DNA of 15,019 nucleotides from positions 1 to 15,019 of the forward strand of contig JBNGDJ010000059.1 in NCBI GenBank assembly GCA_049974825.1, written 5' to 3'. The position numbers were made by a program, and so were the translations under genes. This document shows positions 7,027 through 14,328 of this stretch, in pieces. Numbering within the stretch: position 1 is the stretch's first letter; each line of letters opens with the position of its first letter. The notes beneath the pieces were generated by a model. It was not told where the DNA came from. It saw only the letters and a program-made list of their open reading frames with translations, and did not search any database. Source of the stretch: JBKHDT01 sp049974825 (GTDB taxonomy: Bacteria; Pseudomonadota; Gammaproteobacteria; Halothiobacillales; Halothiobacillaceae).

Positions 7027-7088
7027 GAGGCGCCCGCGGTCGGCGTCGTCCGATCATCCGGTGAAAACACTTCGAGACAAGAATCCCC

Positions 7089-8132
7089 ATGTGCGCAGCT
7101 CCGACCTCCCTCAGTTACCGTGACGCCGGTGTCGATATCGACGCGGGCAATGCCCTGGTTGATCGCATCAAGCCGCAAGTGGCCAGAACGCGCCGCCCCG
7201 AGGTCATGGGCGGGCTGGGTGGCTTCGGTGGCCTGTTCGCACTCGACACCGAGCGCTACCGCGCGCCGATTCTGGTGTCGGGAACCGACGGGGTGGGCAC
7301 CAAGCTGCGCCTGGCCATCGAGACCGGACGGCATGACAGCATCGGCATCGACCTGGTGGCGATGTGCGTGAACGACGTGCTGGTCCAGGGCGCCGAGCCG
7401 TTGTTCTTTCTCGACTACTACGCCACCGGCAAGCTCGATGTGCCCGTGGCCGCCTCCGTGGTGTCCGGCATTGCCGAAGGTTGTGTCCAGGCCGGCTGCG
7501 CGCTTGTCGGGGGTGAAACCGCCGAGATGCCGGGCATGTACGCATCCGGGGATTACGACCTCGCCGGCTTCTGTGTCGGTGTGGCCGAACGCGACGAACT
7601 GCTCAATGGCAGCCGGATTGGCGCGGGGGACGTGCTGATCGGCCTGGCCTCCAGCGGTCCGCACGCCAACGGCTATTCGCTGATCCGCAAGATCCTGGAG
7701 CGGGCCGGAGCGGACCTGGGCACGACCCTGGAAGATGGCACGGTACTCGCAGACGCACTGCTCGCACCCACGCGAATCTATGTTCGGGCGGTGCTTGAGT
7801 TGATGCAGTCATTCCCTGTGCACGGTCTTTGCCACATCACCGGCGGCGGACTGACAGAGAACCTGCCGAGAGTCTTCGATGATCGGCTGGCTGCCCGGAT
7901 CGAGCTGGACAGCTGGAAACGCCCGGCCATTTTTGACTGGCTGGCCGAGCATGGTGGCGTCACGGACGCGGAAATGCGCCGAACGTTCAACAACGGGGTG
8001 GGCATGGTTGCCATCGTGCCGGCCGACCAGGCCGAACAGGCGCTGGCGACCCTGAACGCGGCCGGCGAACAGGCCTGGATTCTCGGTCGGATGATCGAGC
8101 GCGGTGACGGCGAGGCGGTGATCTACTCGTGA
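7089..8132 (+). CDS. purM: phosphoribosylformylglycinamidine cyclo-ligase (AIR synthetase)
   Basis: 347 aa, normal for the family. It closes FGAM to AIR with ATP, the fifth step of de novo purine synthesis. The N-terminus SLSYRDAGVDIDAGNALVDRIKP is typical. GGFGGLF (44-50) and the ATP-binding GTDGVGTKL (65-73) follow. MCVNDVLVQGAEPLFFLDY, GCALVGGETAEMPG, SSGPHANGYSLIRK, HITGGGLTENLPRV and FNNGVGM are all intact. The Shine-Dalgarno is weak. The stop overlaps the purN GTG by 4 nt (GTGA), implying coupled translation. Confidence 0.98.
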   Translation: MCAAPTSLSYRDAGVDIDAGNALVDRIKPQVARTRRPEVMGGLGGFGGLFALDTERYRAPILVSGTDGVGTKLRLAIETGRHDSIGIDLVAMCVNDVLVQGAEPLFFLDYYATGKLDVPVAASVVSGIAEGCVQAGCALVGGETAEMPGMYASGDYDLAGFCVGVAERDELLNGSRIGAGDVLIGLASSGPHANGYSLIRKILERAGADLGTTLEDGTVLADALLAPTRIYVRAVLELMQSFPVHGLCHITGGGLTENLPRVFDDRLAARIELDSWKRPAIFDWLAEHGGVTDAEMRRTFNNGVGMVAIVPADQAEQALATLNAAGEQAWILGRMIERGDGEAVIYS

Positions 8133-8824
8133 GCGCCCGGGCTCGCCTGGCCGTCCTGATCTCCGGAAACGGCAGCAATCTGCAGGCCATTCTGGATGCC
8201 TGCGACAAGGGGCGACTTGATGGTGAGGTCGCGCTGGTGCTCTCGAATCGACCGGGGGTTTTCGGACTGGAGCGGGCCCGCCGGCATGGGGTGCCTGCCG
8301 AGGTTCTGGATCACCGGGATTTCGACGAGCGCGCCGCATTCGACGAGGCGCTGGCAAACCGGCTGATCCGGGCGCAACCTGATTACATTGCGCTGGCGGG
8401 ATTCATGCGCATACTCTCTGCCGAGTTTGTGCATCGGTTTCTCGGGCAGATGGTGAACATTCACCCCTCCCTTTTGCCTAGACATCCCGGCCTGAATACC
8501 CATGCCCGGGCCATTGCCGCGGGCGATGCCGAGCATGGCTGTTCGGTGCACTTCGTCACCCCGCAAGTCGATGGTGGCCCGGTCATAATCCAGGGCGTCA
8601 TGCCCCTGCGGTCACAAACCGACCCCGAGGTGCTTCAGCAGCGCGTTCATGCCCTTGAGCACCAGATCTATCCCCAGGCCCTCGCCTGGCTGACACAGGG
8701 GCGGCTGGCTCTTGCCGATGAGTCCACCATTCTCTGGGACGGCCGGACCGTAACGAATCCGGCTCGGCTGGATGAGCCCGGTATCGTGGTTCCCCCTGCC
8801 GTTGCAGAGGCCAGCGGCGAGTAG
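8129..8824 (+). CDS. purN: phosphoribosylglycinamide formyltransferase (10-formyl-THF dependent)
   Basis: 231 aa with a GTG start inside the purM stop. It transfers a formyl group from 10-formyltetrahydrofolate to GAR. The phosphate-binding loop is ISGNGSNLQA (11-20). The catalytic residues, by homology to E. coli, are Asn110 and His112 in NIHPSLLPRHPGLNTH and Asp148 in PQVDGGP; all are present. The C-terminus extends about 15-20 residues beyond E. coli PurN with a Pro/Ala-rich tail. In Pseudomonas-like genomes I recall a DUF3108 gene following purN; here it is absent and a convergent GST gene follows. Confidence 0.97.
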   Translation: MSARARLAVLISGNGSNLQAILDACDKGRLDGEVALVLSNRPGVFGLERARRHGVPAEVLDHRDFDERAAFDEALANRLIRAQPDYIALAGFMRILSAEFVHRFLGQMVNIHPSLLPRHPGLNTHARAIAAGDAEHGCSVHFVTPQVDGGPVIIQGVMPLRSQTDPEVLQQRVHALEHQIYPQALAWLTQGRLALADESTILWDGRTVTNPARLDEPGIVVPPAVAEASGE

Positions 8825-9009
8825 CGTACCGGGCGTGGGAACCCCCGGTGCAGTCGGCAGCCAGGCAAAGGCAGGATCGGGCAAAAAAACCGCGCAAAAG
8901 CCATCCCTTGCCTTGTGGGCCTGCGCCAGTGGGTACAGCCCCGTTTACGCCCGGCCCATGTTTCGCAATGCCATCCTGCGCCATCGTGCGGCGGAGTCCG
9001 TTTCCGGCG
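8825..9009. other. 185-bp gap between convergent purN and GST genes
   Basis: ACCGGG (8828-8833) and CCCGGT (8844-8849) form a stem just after the purN stop, without a T-run. A run of seven A lies near 8884-8890, but no stem adjoins it. No gene is supported here. Confidence 0.3.
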
Positions 9010-9507
9010 TCAATCGACAAACACGGCGTAATGCCCGCCCATTTTCTTCAAGGACATGGGATAAAGGTCAGCAAAATCTTCCGGCAAGGACTGCTGAATC
9101 ACCGGCTGGGCCATCAGGTGGTCTCCCCAGTCGCGCAGCTTGGGGGTCTTGCCCAGNNNNNNNNNNNNNNNNNNNNNNNNNNNNNNNNNNNNNNNNNNNN
9201 NNNNNNNNNNNNNNNNNNNNNNNNNNNNNNNNNNNNNNNNNNNNNNNNNNNNNNNNGGGTCTTCAGGCATCAGGCGGTCCGGAGTGACCTCGTCGATGAA
9301 CTCATTGATTACCGCAGACTCGAAGAGCACCGTATCGTCGACGCGCAGCAGCGGCACCTTCCCCAGCGGGGAAATCTCCGAAAACCAGTCGGGCGGGTCC
9401 ATCAGATTGATGAAGGTGGTCTCGAAAGGCTGATCCTTGTGTAACAGGGTAATCACCGACCGTTGTACGAACGGACACAGCTTGAAGCTGATCAACTCCA
9501 GTTTCAT
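9010..9507 (-). CDS. glutathione S-transferase family protein, interrupted by an assembly gap
   Basis: The N-terminal piece (residues 1-83, 9257-9507) is a thioredoxin-fold GST domain. Cys11 lies in SFKLCPFVQRS, followed by LMDPPDWFSEISPLGKVPLLRVDD, with the cis-Pro of KVP, and then LFESAVINEFIDE, which binds glutathione. The Cys and CPFVQR pattern resembles omega/dehydroascorbate-reductase-type GSTs, which do thiol transfer rather than conjugation. The C-terminal piece (48 residues, 9010-9156) is helical and ends GGHYAVFVD. With the 100-N spacer the product would be 165 aa, but the family has 200-230, so more sequence is missing than the gap shows. That the frame stays open across the N run is not informative. 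Confidence 0.85.
   Translation of the reverse strand: MKLELISFKLCPFVQRSVITLLHKDQPFETTFINLMDPPDWFSEISPLGKVPLLRVDDTVLFESAVINEFIDEVTPDRLMPEDXXXXXXXXXXXXXXXXXXXXXXXXXXXXXXXXXXLGKTPKLRDWGDHLMAQPVIQQSLPEDFADLYPMSLKKMGGHYAVFVD
9157..9256. other. assembly gap (100 N) inside the GST gene
   Basis: Exactly 100 N. The flanking GST pieces lack about 70-95 residues of a normal GST, so the true gap is probably 210-285 bp. Confidence 0.97.
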
Positions 9508-9537
9508 CGGTTAGACTCCGGTTAGTTGGAAAAAACA

Positions 9538-9650
9538 GGGCGACGCCCGAGACCGCCGCCACAAAGCCCTGAATGGCTTCGTGCAGGGTCTCTTCTCCCA
9601 GAAGCTCTGCCTGCCGTGACCGGCGCCGCGCGTCCTTTGTTCAGGCAGAG
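9538..9650. repeat. cluster of inverted repeats upstream of hslR
   Basis: Three potential stems lie in the 181-bp divergent GST-hslR region. GGGC-GAC-GCCC is at 9538-9548; on the minus strand it is followed by TG and six T. GAGACC (about 9550) and GGTCTC (about 9587) enclose AAGCC/GGCTT. CTCTGCCTG (9605-9613) and CAGGCAGAG (9642-9650) form a perfect 9-bp stem around a GC-rich 28-nt loop, ending 38 nt before the hslR ATG. They may shape the hslR leader RNA. No good promoter was found. Confidence 0.45.
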
Positions 9651-9688
9651 GAATGCGACAAGCGACGCAGAGGCAACATAACGCACAA

Positions 9689-10087
9689 ATGAGCCACGAC
9701 CAATCCGCCAACGAAGGACAACGACTCGATACCTGGCTCTGGGCAGCCCGTTTCTTCAAAACCCGCAAGCTGGCCGCGGAGGCGGTGGATGGCGGAAAGG
9801 TCGAGCTGGCAGGCCAGCGGGCCAAGCGTGCGCGCAGACTGCGCGGTGGCGAGATGCTCACCATCCGCAAGGGCCTTGAGGTGTTCGAGGTACGGGTGCT
9901 GGGCCTCAACGAGCAGCGCCGGCCAGCATCGGAAGCCCGGATGCTCTACGAGGAAACCGGGGAAAGCCTGGCCCGGCGTGAGGAACAGGCCGCACTGCGC
10001 AAGGCGGCCGGGAGCATCCGACCACCGGCAGTTCGCCCCAACAGCCAGGATCGGGACCGACTGCGCCGGATGCGCGGCAAGGTCTGA
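9689..10087 (+). CDS. hslR: Hsp15, ribosome-associated heat shock protein (S4 domain)
   Basis: 132 aa from the ATG at 9689, which aligns with the E. coli Hsp15 N-terminus. The ATG at 9653 would add 12 residues and has its GAGG too close. The S4 RNA-binding domain starts RLDTWLWAARFFKTRKLAAEAVDGGKVELAGQRAKRARRL (12 onwards). The family motif EQRRPASEARMLYEETGES follows. The Arg-rich tail ends RDRLRRMRGKV. In E. coli Hsp15 binds 50S subunits that carry stranded peptidyl-tRNA and helps recycle them. It is a monocistronic gene by spacing: 117 bp separate it from the next operon. Confidence 0.95.
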   Translation: MSHDQSANEGQRLDTWLWAARFFKTRKLAAEAVDGGKVELAGQRAKRARRLRGGEMLTIRKGLEVFEVRVLGLNEQRRPASEARMLYEETGESLARREEQAALRKAAGSIRPPAVRPNSQDRDRLRRMRGKV

Positions 10088-10113
10088 GGGGCCGATACAG
10101 TGCGGATCGCGGC

Positions 10114-10146
10114 CGGGACACGGACATCCCGAGACGCGCGAGCGTC
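10114..10146 (+). other. two tandem hairpins between hslR and the mtaD-like gene
   Basis: CGGGA (10114-10118) pairs with TCCCG (10127-10131), and GACGC (10133-10137) pairs with GCGTC (10142-10146) around a GCGA (GNRA-type) tetraloop. There is no T-run. They could protect the hslR 3' end or lie in the leader of the following operon. It does not match the SAH riboswitch pattern I know. No convincing promoter is seen in 10088-10204. Confidence 0.3.
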
Positions 10147-10204
10147 AGCCATTAAACGCGGGTCATCGTTGGCCATCACATCCAATTAAATCCGGATCAT
10201 CCCC

Positions 10205-11521
10205 ATGCCCAAGCTCAAATGCCTGTATGCGCCCTGGATCGTGCCCGTGGAGCCACGAGATGTGGTCCTGCGCGATCATTGTCTGGTCATCGAGGGCGAG
10301 CAGATCGTTGACCTGCTGCCGGGCGAGGAAGCAGGAGTCCGATACCGCGACGCCGAGCAGGAGCACTTCCCGGGGCAGGTCCTGCTGCCGGGCCTGGTCA
10401 ACGCGCACACGCATGCGGCCATGGTCCTGATGCGGGGTTTGGCCGATGACTTGCCGCTGAAGACCTGGCTTGAGGAACACATCTGGCCGGCCGAGGCCGC
10501 CAATCTCTCGCCTGGCTTTGTCCGGGACGGAACGCGGCTGGCCGTGGCGGAAATGCTGCGGGGCGGCACGACCTGCTTTGCCGACAAGTACTTTTTTCCT
10601 GAAGCAGCCCTGGAGGTCGCCATCGAGGCCGGCATGAGAACCGTGACCGGGCTGGTGGTCATCGACTTCCCCACGCCCTGGGCGGCTGATCCGGACGAGG
10701 CGCTTGAGAAGGGACTGGCCCTGCACGAGCGCTGGCACAATCATCCACGTGCCCATTTCGCCCTGGCGCCCCATGCGCCCTACTCCGTCTCGGATGTACC
10801 GCTTGAGCGTATTCGCGTGCTCTCGGACCAGCTGGATATCCCGGTGCACATGCATGTTCACGAGACGGCCGGAGAAATCGACGACTCGCTGGCCGCCACT
10901 GGGGAGCGTCCTCTTGGACGCCTTGCCCGGCTGGGGCTCGTCAACGAACGACTCGTCGCCGTTCACATGACGCAGCTAATCGACGAGGAAATTATGCAGC
11001 TGGCCGAAGCGGGGTCTTCCGTGATTCATTGCCCGGAGTCCAATCTCAAGCTGGCTTCAGGCTTTTGCCCCGTCCAGCGGCTGCTTGATGCAGGCATCAC
11101 CGTTGGGCTGGGTACCGATGGTGCGGCCAGCAACAATGACTTGGACATGTTCGGAGAAATGCGCACCGCCGCCCTGATCGCCAAGCCGGTAGCCGGTTCG
11201 GCGGCCGCCCTGAACGGTCACGAAACCCTGCGCATGGCGACGCTGGGCGGTGCGAAAGCCTTCGGCATTGATCATCTCTGTGGGTCCCTGACCGTCGGAA
11301 AGCAAGCGGATGTCATCGCCGTCGATTTGAGCACGCTGGAATCCCGGCCGGTCTTTGATCCCATTTCGCACCTGGTCTACGCAACGGCCCGCCACCAGGT
11401 CAGCAATGTCTGGGTCGCGGGACGTCGACTGCTTCGGGAGCGTGAACTGACGACCCTTGACCCAGTCGAGATCCATCGGGATACCGATCGCTGGCAAGCT
11501 GTCCTGGAGAAGAACGCATGA
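10205..11521 (+). CDS. mtaD: TRZ/ATZ-family amidohydrolase, probable methylthioadenosine/SAH deaminase
   Basis: 438 aa amidohydrolase. The metal-binding HxH is His68/His70 in GLVNAHTHAAM. A second set is HMHVHETAGEI, with HMTQL following, and the metal Asp lies in GLGTDGAASNNDLDMF. FADKYFFPEA and the C-terminal composite sandwich (GSLTVGKQADVIAVDL) complete the family pattern. It likely deaminates 5'-methylthioadenosine (to methylthioinosine) and/or S-adenosylhomocysteine. The Pseudomonas gene in the same position before ubiG is an MTA deaminase, as I recall. SAH is the by-product of UbiG, so the link to the next gene makes metabolic sense (inference). Its stop overlaps the ubiG start by 4 nt (ATGA). 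Confidence 0.88.
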   Translation: MPKLKCLYAPWIVPVEPRDVVLRDHCLVIEGEQIVDLLPGEEAGVRYRDAEQEHFPGQVLLPGLVNAHTHAAMVLMRGLADDLPLKTWLEEHIWPAEAANLSPGFVRDGTRLAVAEMLRGGTTCFADKYFFPEAALEVAIEAGMRTVTGLVVIDFPTPWAADPDEALEKGLALHERWHNHPRAHFALAPHAPYSVSDVPLERIRVLSDQLDIPVHMHVHETAGEIDDSLAATGERPLGRLARLGLVNERLVAVHMTQLIDEEIMQLAEAGSSVIHCPESNLKLASGFCPVQRLLDAGITVGLGTDGAASNNDLDMFGEMRTAALIAKPVAGSAAALNGHETLRMATLGGAKAFGIDHLCGSLTVGKQADVIAVDLSTLESRPVFDPISHLVYATARHQVSNVWVAGRRLLRERELTTLDPVEIHRDTDRWQAVLEKNA

Positions 11522-12231
11522 GCGTAAGCGCGGATTCTCGTGAGCTTGCCCATTTCGACAAGCTGGCTGAGCAGTGGTGGGATCCGGAAGGCGACTTTCG
11601 CGCCCTGCATGACATCAACCCGTTGCGGATGGAATTCATTCTTGAGCATGCCGCGCTGGACGATCAGCAGGTCCTGGATGTCGGCTGCGGGGGCGGAATC
11701 CTCACGGTGGCGCTTGCCGAAGCGGGTGCCCACTGTCGAGGGATCGACCTGGCGGCAGACACTCTGGAGGCGGCCCGCGTTCACAGCCGCGCAATCGGGC
11801 TGGACATCGATTATCGGGTCCAGGATGTATTCGAACTGGCCGAGCAAGTAGATGCCGGCAATGAGTCGCCCTGGGATGTCGTGACCTGCATGGAAATGCT
11901 TGAGCACGTGCCCGATCCTGCCCGGGTGGTTCAGGCGCTGGGACGACTGGTGGCCCCCGGCGGCTGGGTGTTTCTTTCCACGATCAATCGCAACCCCAAG
12001 TCCTGGCTCCATGCCATCGTGGGGGCGGAATACCTGCTCAGGCTGGTGCCGCGGGGCACCCACCGGCATGACCGGTTTATCCGCCCATCCGAACTCAGCG
12101 CCTGGTGCCGTGCGGCCGGCCTGTCTCCCCGGGCCATTCGTGGTCTTTCCTACAACCCCGTCACGCGGCATTACCATCTGGGTAACGATGTGGACGTGAA
12201 CTACTTGCTGGCCTGTCAACGTGTCTGCTGA
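11518..12231 (+). CDS. ubiG: ubiquinone biosynthesis O-methyltransferase
   Basis: 237 aa. It performs both SAM-dependent O-methylations of ubiquinone synthesis at the inner membrane. The N-terminal ELAHFDKLAEQWWDPEGDFRALHDINPLRMEFI is a UbiG signature. SAM motif I is LDVGCGGGIL (53-62), and GIDLAADTLEAAR is the acidic loop. MEMLEHVPDP and FLSTINRNPKSWLHAIVGAEYLLRLVPRGTHRHDRFI follow; the last is the membrane-associated region. The start overlaps the preceding stop (ATGA), and its 3' end overlaps mupP by 11 bp. Confidence 0.97.
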   Translation: MSVSADSRELAHFDKLAEQWWDPEGDFRALHDINPLRMEFILEHAALDDQQVLDVGCGGGILTVALAEAGAHCRGIDLAADTLEAARVHSRAIGLDIDYRVQDVFELAEQVDAGNESPWDVVTCMEMLEHVPDPARVVQALGRLVAPGGWVFLSTINRNPKSWLHAIVGAEYLLRLVPRGTHRHDRFIRPSELSAWCRAAGLSPRAIRGLSYNPVTRHYHLGNDVDVNYLLACQRVC

Positions 12232-12883
12232 ACGACGATCGGCGATTCGCGCCGTCCTGTTTGATCTCGACGGTACGCTGGTGGACACGGCGCCCGACCT
12301 GGCCCTGGCTCTCAACCGCCTGCGGCTTGAGTGCAACCGGCCGCCCCTGCCCTTCGAGCAAATCCGTCCGCAGGTCTCCAACGGGGCGGCGGCCATGGTG
12401 CGCGTCGGGTTCGGCCTGCGCCCCGGGCAAACCGGCTACCGGGAATTGCGTCAGCGTTTTCTCCACCTGTACCTGGCCGAAATCTGCCGGGACTCACGCC
12501 TCTTTCCCGGCCTGGAAGCCGTGCTGGAAGAGCTGACCGCAAGAAATCTGCCCTGGGGGATTGTCACCAACAAGCCGGGATTTCTGACGACTCCCCTGCT
12601 TGCGGCGCTGGCACTGGAAAGCCGGGTCACCGTCTGTGGAGACACCCTGCCGGTGAAGAAGCCCGACCCTGCCCCGATGCATCATGCGGCCGGCATCCTG
12701 AAATTGCCCCCCGAAGCGTGTCTTTACATTGGCGATCATGAGCGCGACATTGTGGCGGCCAGGGCCGCGAACATGCCGTCGCTCGGTGCCACCTGGGGCT
12801 ACCTGGACGGCGAGCGCGCACCGGCCGACTGGGGCGCCGACGCCCTGATCGCTCGACCCGAGGATGTTCTCGAATGGCTATGA
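12221..12883 (+). CDS. mupP: HAD phosphatase, probable N-acetylmuramic acid 6-phosphate phosphatase MupP
   Basis: 220 aa with a GTG start inside ubiG. HAD motif I is FDLDGTLVDT with Asp15 and Asp17. Motif II is VTNKP (Thr116), motif III VKKPDP (Lys147), and motif IV YIGDHERDI (Asp172, Asp176). All catalytic residues are present. By sequence alone it could be phosphoglycolate phosphatase (Gph). Its position just after ubiG and ahead of a yciK-like gene matches MupP of Pseudomonas, which dephosphorylates MurNAc-6-P in the AmgK/MurU cell-wall recycling route. The assignment therefore rests on context. The end overlaps the next gene by 4-10 nt. Confidence 0.82.
   Translation: MSAERRSAIRAVLFDLDGTLVDTAPDLALALNRLRLECNRPPLPFEQIRPQVSNGAAAMVRVGFGLRPGQTGYRELRQRFLHLYLAEICRDSRLFPGLEAVLEELTARNLPWGIVTNKPGFLTTPLLAALALESRVTVCGDTLPVKKPDPAPMHHAAGILKLPPEACLYIGDHERDIVAARAANMPSLGATWGYLDGERAPADWGADALIARPEDVLEWL
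12667..12674 (-). other. KOPS-like octamer pointing toward dif
   Basis: CCCTGCCC on the plus strand reads GGGCAGGG on the minus strand and points toward dif at the left edge. It lies within mupP. It is the second of two such motifs found by eye; none was found in the opposite orientation. Confidence 0.3.
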
Positions 12884-13482
12884 ATGAACGCAGTACCCTG
12901 CTGCTGACACTGCCCGGCATCGCGCGCAAACCATGCCGCCCGGGTGATCCTGCCCACTCGGAGTGGCAGGCCTGGCTTCAAGCCGATGCCGCCTGCGCCG
13001 ACTTTGGCGCGGTCATGGAACGGGCGCGAAGCGGTCTGTCCATCGTGCTTGACGAGTCGGCCCTGACGGGGGATCCGGCGCGCAAGGCGCGTGTCGAAGG
13101 ACTTGCTGCGGCGGCTCTGCTGTTCGACGGGCTGATGAATGCGCGGCGAGACATGCAGGCGGGGCGGGAGCCTCTGCTGCCGGCCGCGGAACTCGAACGG
13201 TTTTTGGTGATACCCGAGCAGATTCGCACCGGCACCGTCGACTTTGCCTGGCGGCGATTTGTCGAAGCCTATGCCCAGCGGCTCTTTGCCCTGCTGCAGG
13301 CTGCGGCCCCTCTGGGCAAGGGCTGGGTGGGCGGTTTTTCGCATCGACTGGCCATCGTGCTGCTTGAACGGCATGTCAATACGCTAAAGAAGCACCCCGA
13401 AGCTGCTTTCGAGGACCGGCCACCAAGGCTGGCCCTGGCAGACTGGCCGCCGCTGGCCTGGCGGGTGATTCGCACAGGCTGA
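12874..13482 (+). CDS. half-length squalene/phytoene-synthase-fold relative, unknown function
   Basis: 202 aa from 12874, which has GAGG 10 nt upstream. An ATG at 12880 forms an ATGA overlap with the mupP stop and would give 200 aa. It has no signal or membrane segment and looks all-helical. Residues 88-117, including RRDMQAGREPLLPAAELERF (91-110), line up with GRDLSSGRIYLPAVEMERV in the next gene and with the second Asp-rich region of squalene/phytoene synthases (RDxxxDxxxGRxYLP). The first Asp of that motif is Asn89 and the second is Asp93. The C-terminal helices (AYAQRLFALLQ, RLAIVLLERHV) also align loosely. The N-terminal part with the first Asp-rich motif seems missing, so catalysis is unlikely. 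It may partner the next protein, which starts 3 nt after its stop. The homology is by eye. Confidence 0.7.
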   Translation: MAMNERSTLLLTLPGIARKPCRPGDPAHSEWQAWLQADAACADFGAVMERARSGLSIVLDESALTGDPARKARVEGLAAAALLFDGLMNARRDMQAGREPLLPAAELERFLVIPEQIRTGTVDFAWRRFVEAYAQRLFALLQAAAPLGKGWVGGFSHRLAIVLLERHVNTLKKHPEAAFEDRPPRLALADWPPLAWRVIRTG

Positions 13483-13485
13483 CGC

Positions 13486-14328
13486 ATGGATCATCACGCC
13501 TACTGCGAAGAACACGCCGCGCCGGTCGGCAGCGCCTTTCGTTACGCCACCTACAGGCTGCCGGCTGCGCAACGCCTGGCCATGCGCGCCATTGGCGCGC
13601 TGCATCGCGAGCTCGACAGCGTGCCGCACAGCATTGCCGAACCCTCGGTGGCACGGGCCCGACTGCAATGGTGGCAGGAGGAACTCGAGCGTCTCGAAAG
13701 CGGCAGTCCCAACCACCCGATCTCGCGCGCGCTGGCCGAAGTCTGTGAAAAGCAGCCGCTGCCGATGGTTCTTCTCCAGGCCCGGGTGGAAGGGGCGCTG
13801 ATGGACACCGAATACACCGGCTACCAGACCAGCGAGGACCTGGACTATTACCTGATGCGCAGTGGCGGCATTCCCTGGCGACTGTACGCTCGGGTACTCG
13901 GACTGGAAGAGCATGACAAGTGGTTCGGGCAGCTTGGCATGGCGAATCGTCGGCTGCAGTTGCTGCAATACATGGGGCGCGACCTTTCCTCGGGGCGTAT
14001 TTATTTGCCTGCCGTGGAGATGGAGCGCGTCTCGGTGCGTCCAAGCGATCTGATGATGGAAACGCCCCCCGAAGCGGTGCAGACCCTGCTGAACCGGTTT
14101 TCGGAGCAGGTGGCCGGTGCCCTGGCCCGGGTGGCTTCCAGCATGCCCGAGGCAGAGAACCGGCGGATGCTGCGTGCCCTGTGGCCCGCCCGGGTGACCC
14201 TGGGCATTGATCGCAGCCTGCACCAGCGCATCCAGGAGGACGGCAACCGGGTGTTGTCACATCGTGTGGAGCTTCCCCCGGCCCGGATGCTCTGGATCAG
14301 TTTACTCAAGCAATGGCAACGGACATGA
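13486..14328 (+). CDS. squalene/phytoene synthase-fold protein with degenerate active site
   Basis: 280 aa with the trans-isoprenyl diphosphate synthase fold of the SQS/PSY family: RYATYRLPAAQRLAMRAIGALHRELD (19-44), RARLQWWQEELERL (57-70), SEDLDYYLMRSGGIPWRLYARVLG, QLLQYMGRDLSSGRIYLP (158-175). The first Asp motif DDxxD is reduced to LDSVP (43-47). In the second, DxxxD, the first Asp is Tyr162 and only Asp166 remains. This should remove Mg-diphosphate chemistry. The pattern is close to NDUFAF6, the mitochondrial complex I assembly factor with the same fold, for instance in R-(L/M)-Q-(W/F)-W. It is therefore more likely an assembly or binding protein than a carotenoid or squalene enzyme (inference). 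The stop overlaps the next start (ATGA). Confidence 0.8.
   Translation: MDHHAYCEEHAAPVGSAFRYATYRLPAAQRLAMRAIGALHRELDSVPHSIAEPSVARARLQWWQEELERLESGSPNHPISRALAEVCEKQPLPMVLLQARVEGALMDTEYTGYQTSEDLDYYLMRSGGIPWRLYARVLGLEEHDKWFGQLGMANRRLQLLQYMGRDLSSGRIYLPAVEMERVSVRPSDLMMETPPEAVQTLLNRFSEQVAGALARVASSMPEAENRRMLRALWPARVTLGIDRSLHQRIQEDGNRVLSHRVELPPARMLWISLLKQWQRT

Noticed and set aside
5841..7028. 395-codon plus-strand open frame opposite perM
   Set aside because: It is rich in His, Gln and Arg without a domain, an antisense shadow of the perM membrane protein.
9526..9555. Sigma32-like promoter before hslR (TTGGAA ... CCCGAGAC)
   Set aside because: Both boxes match poorly, so it is not better than chance despite the attractive context.
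10088..10204. SAH riboswitch before the mtaD-like gene
   Set aside because: The two small hairpins do not show the conserved core or pseudoknot of the known SAH riboswitch.
13376..14260. 294-codon minus-strand open frame opposite the SQS/PSY-fold gene
   Set aside because: It is Pro/Arg/Ala-rich low-complexity sequence. The plus-strand gene has family motifs and operon overlaps.
12874..14328. HpnC/HpnD squalene synthesis pair
   Set aside because: Two adjacent SQS-fold genes suggest HpnCD. However, both lack intact Asp-rich motifs, the first is half-length, and no HpnE or hopanoid gene is nearby.
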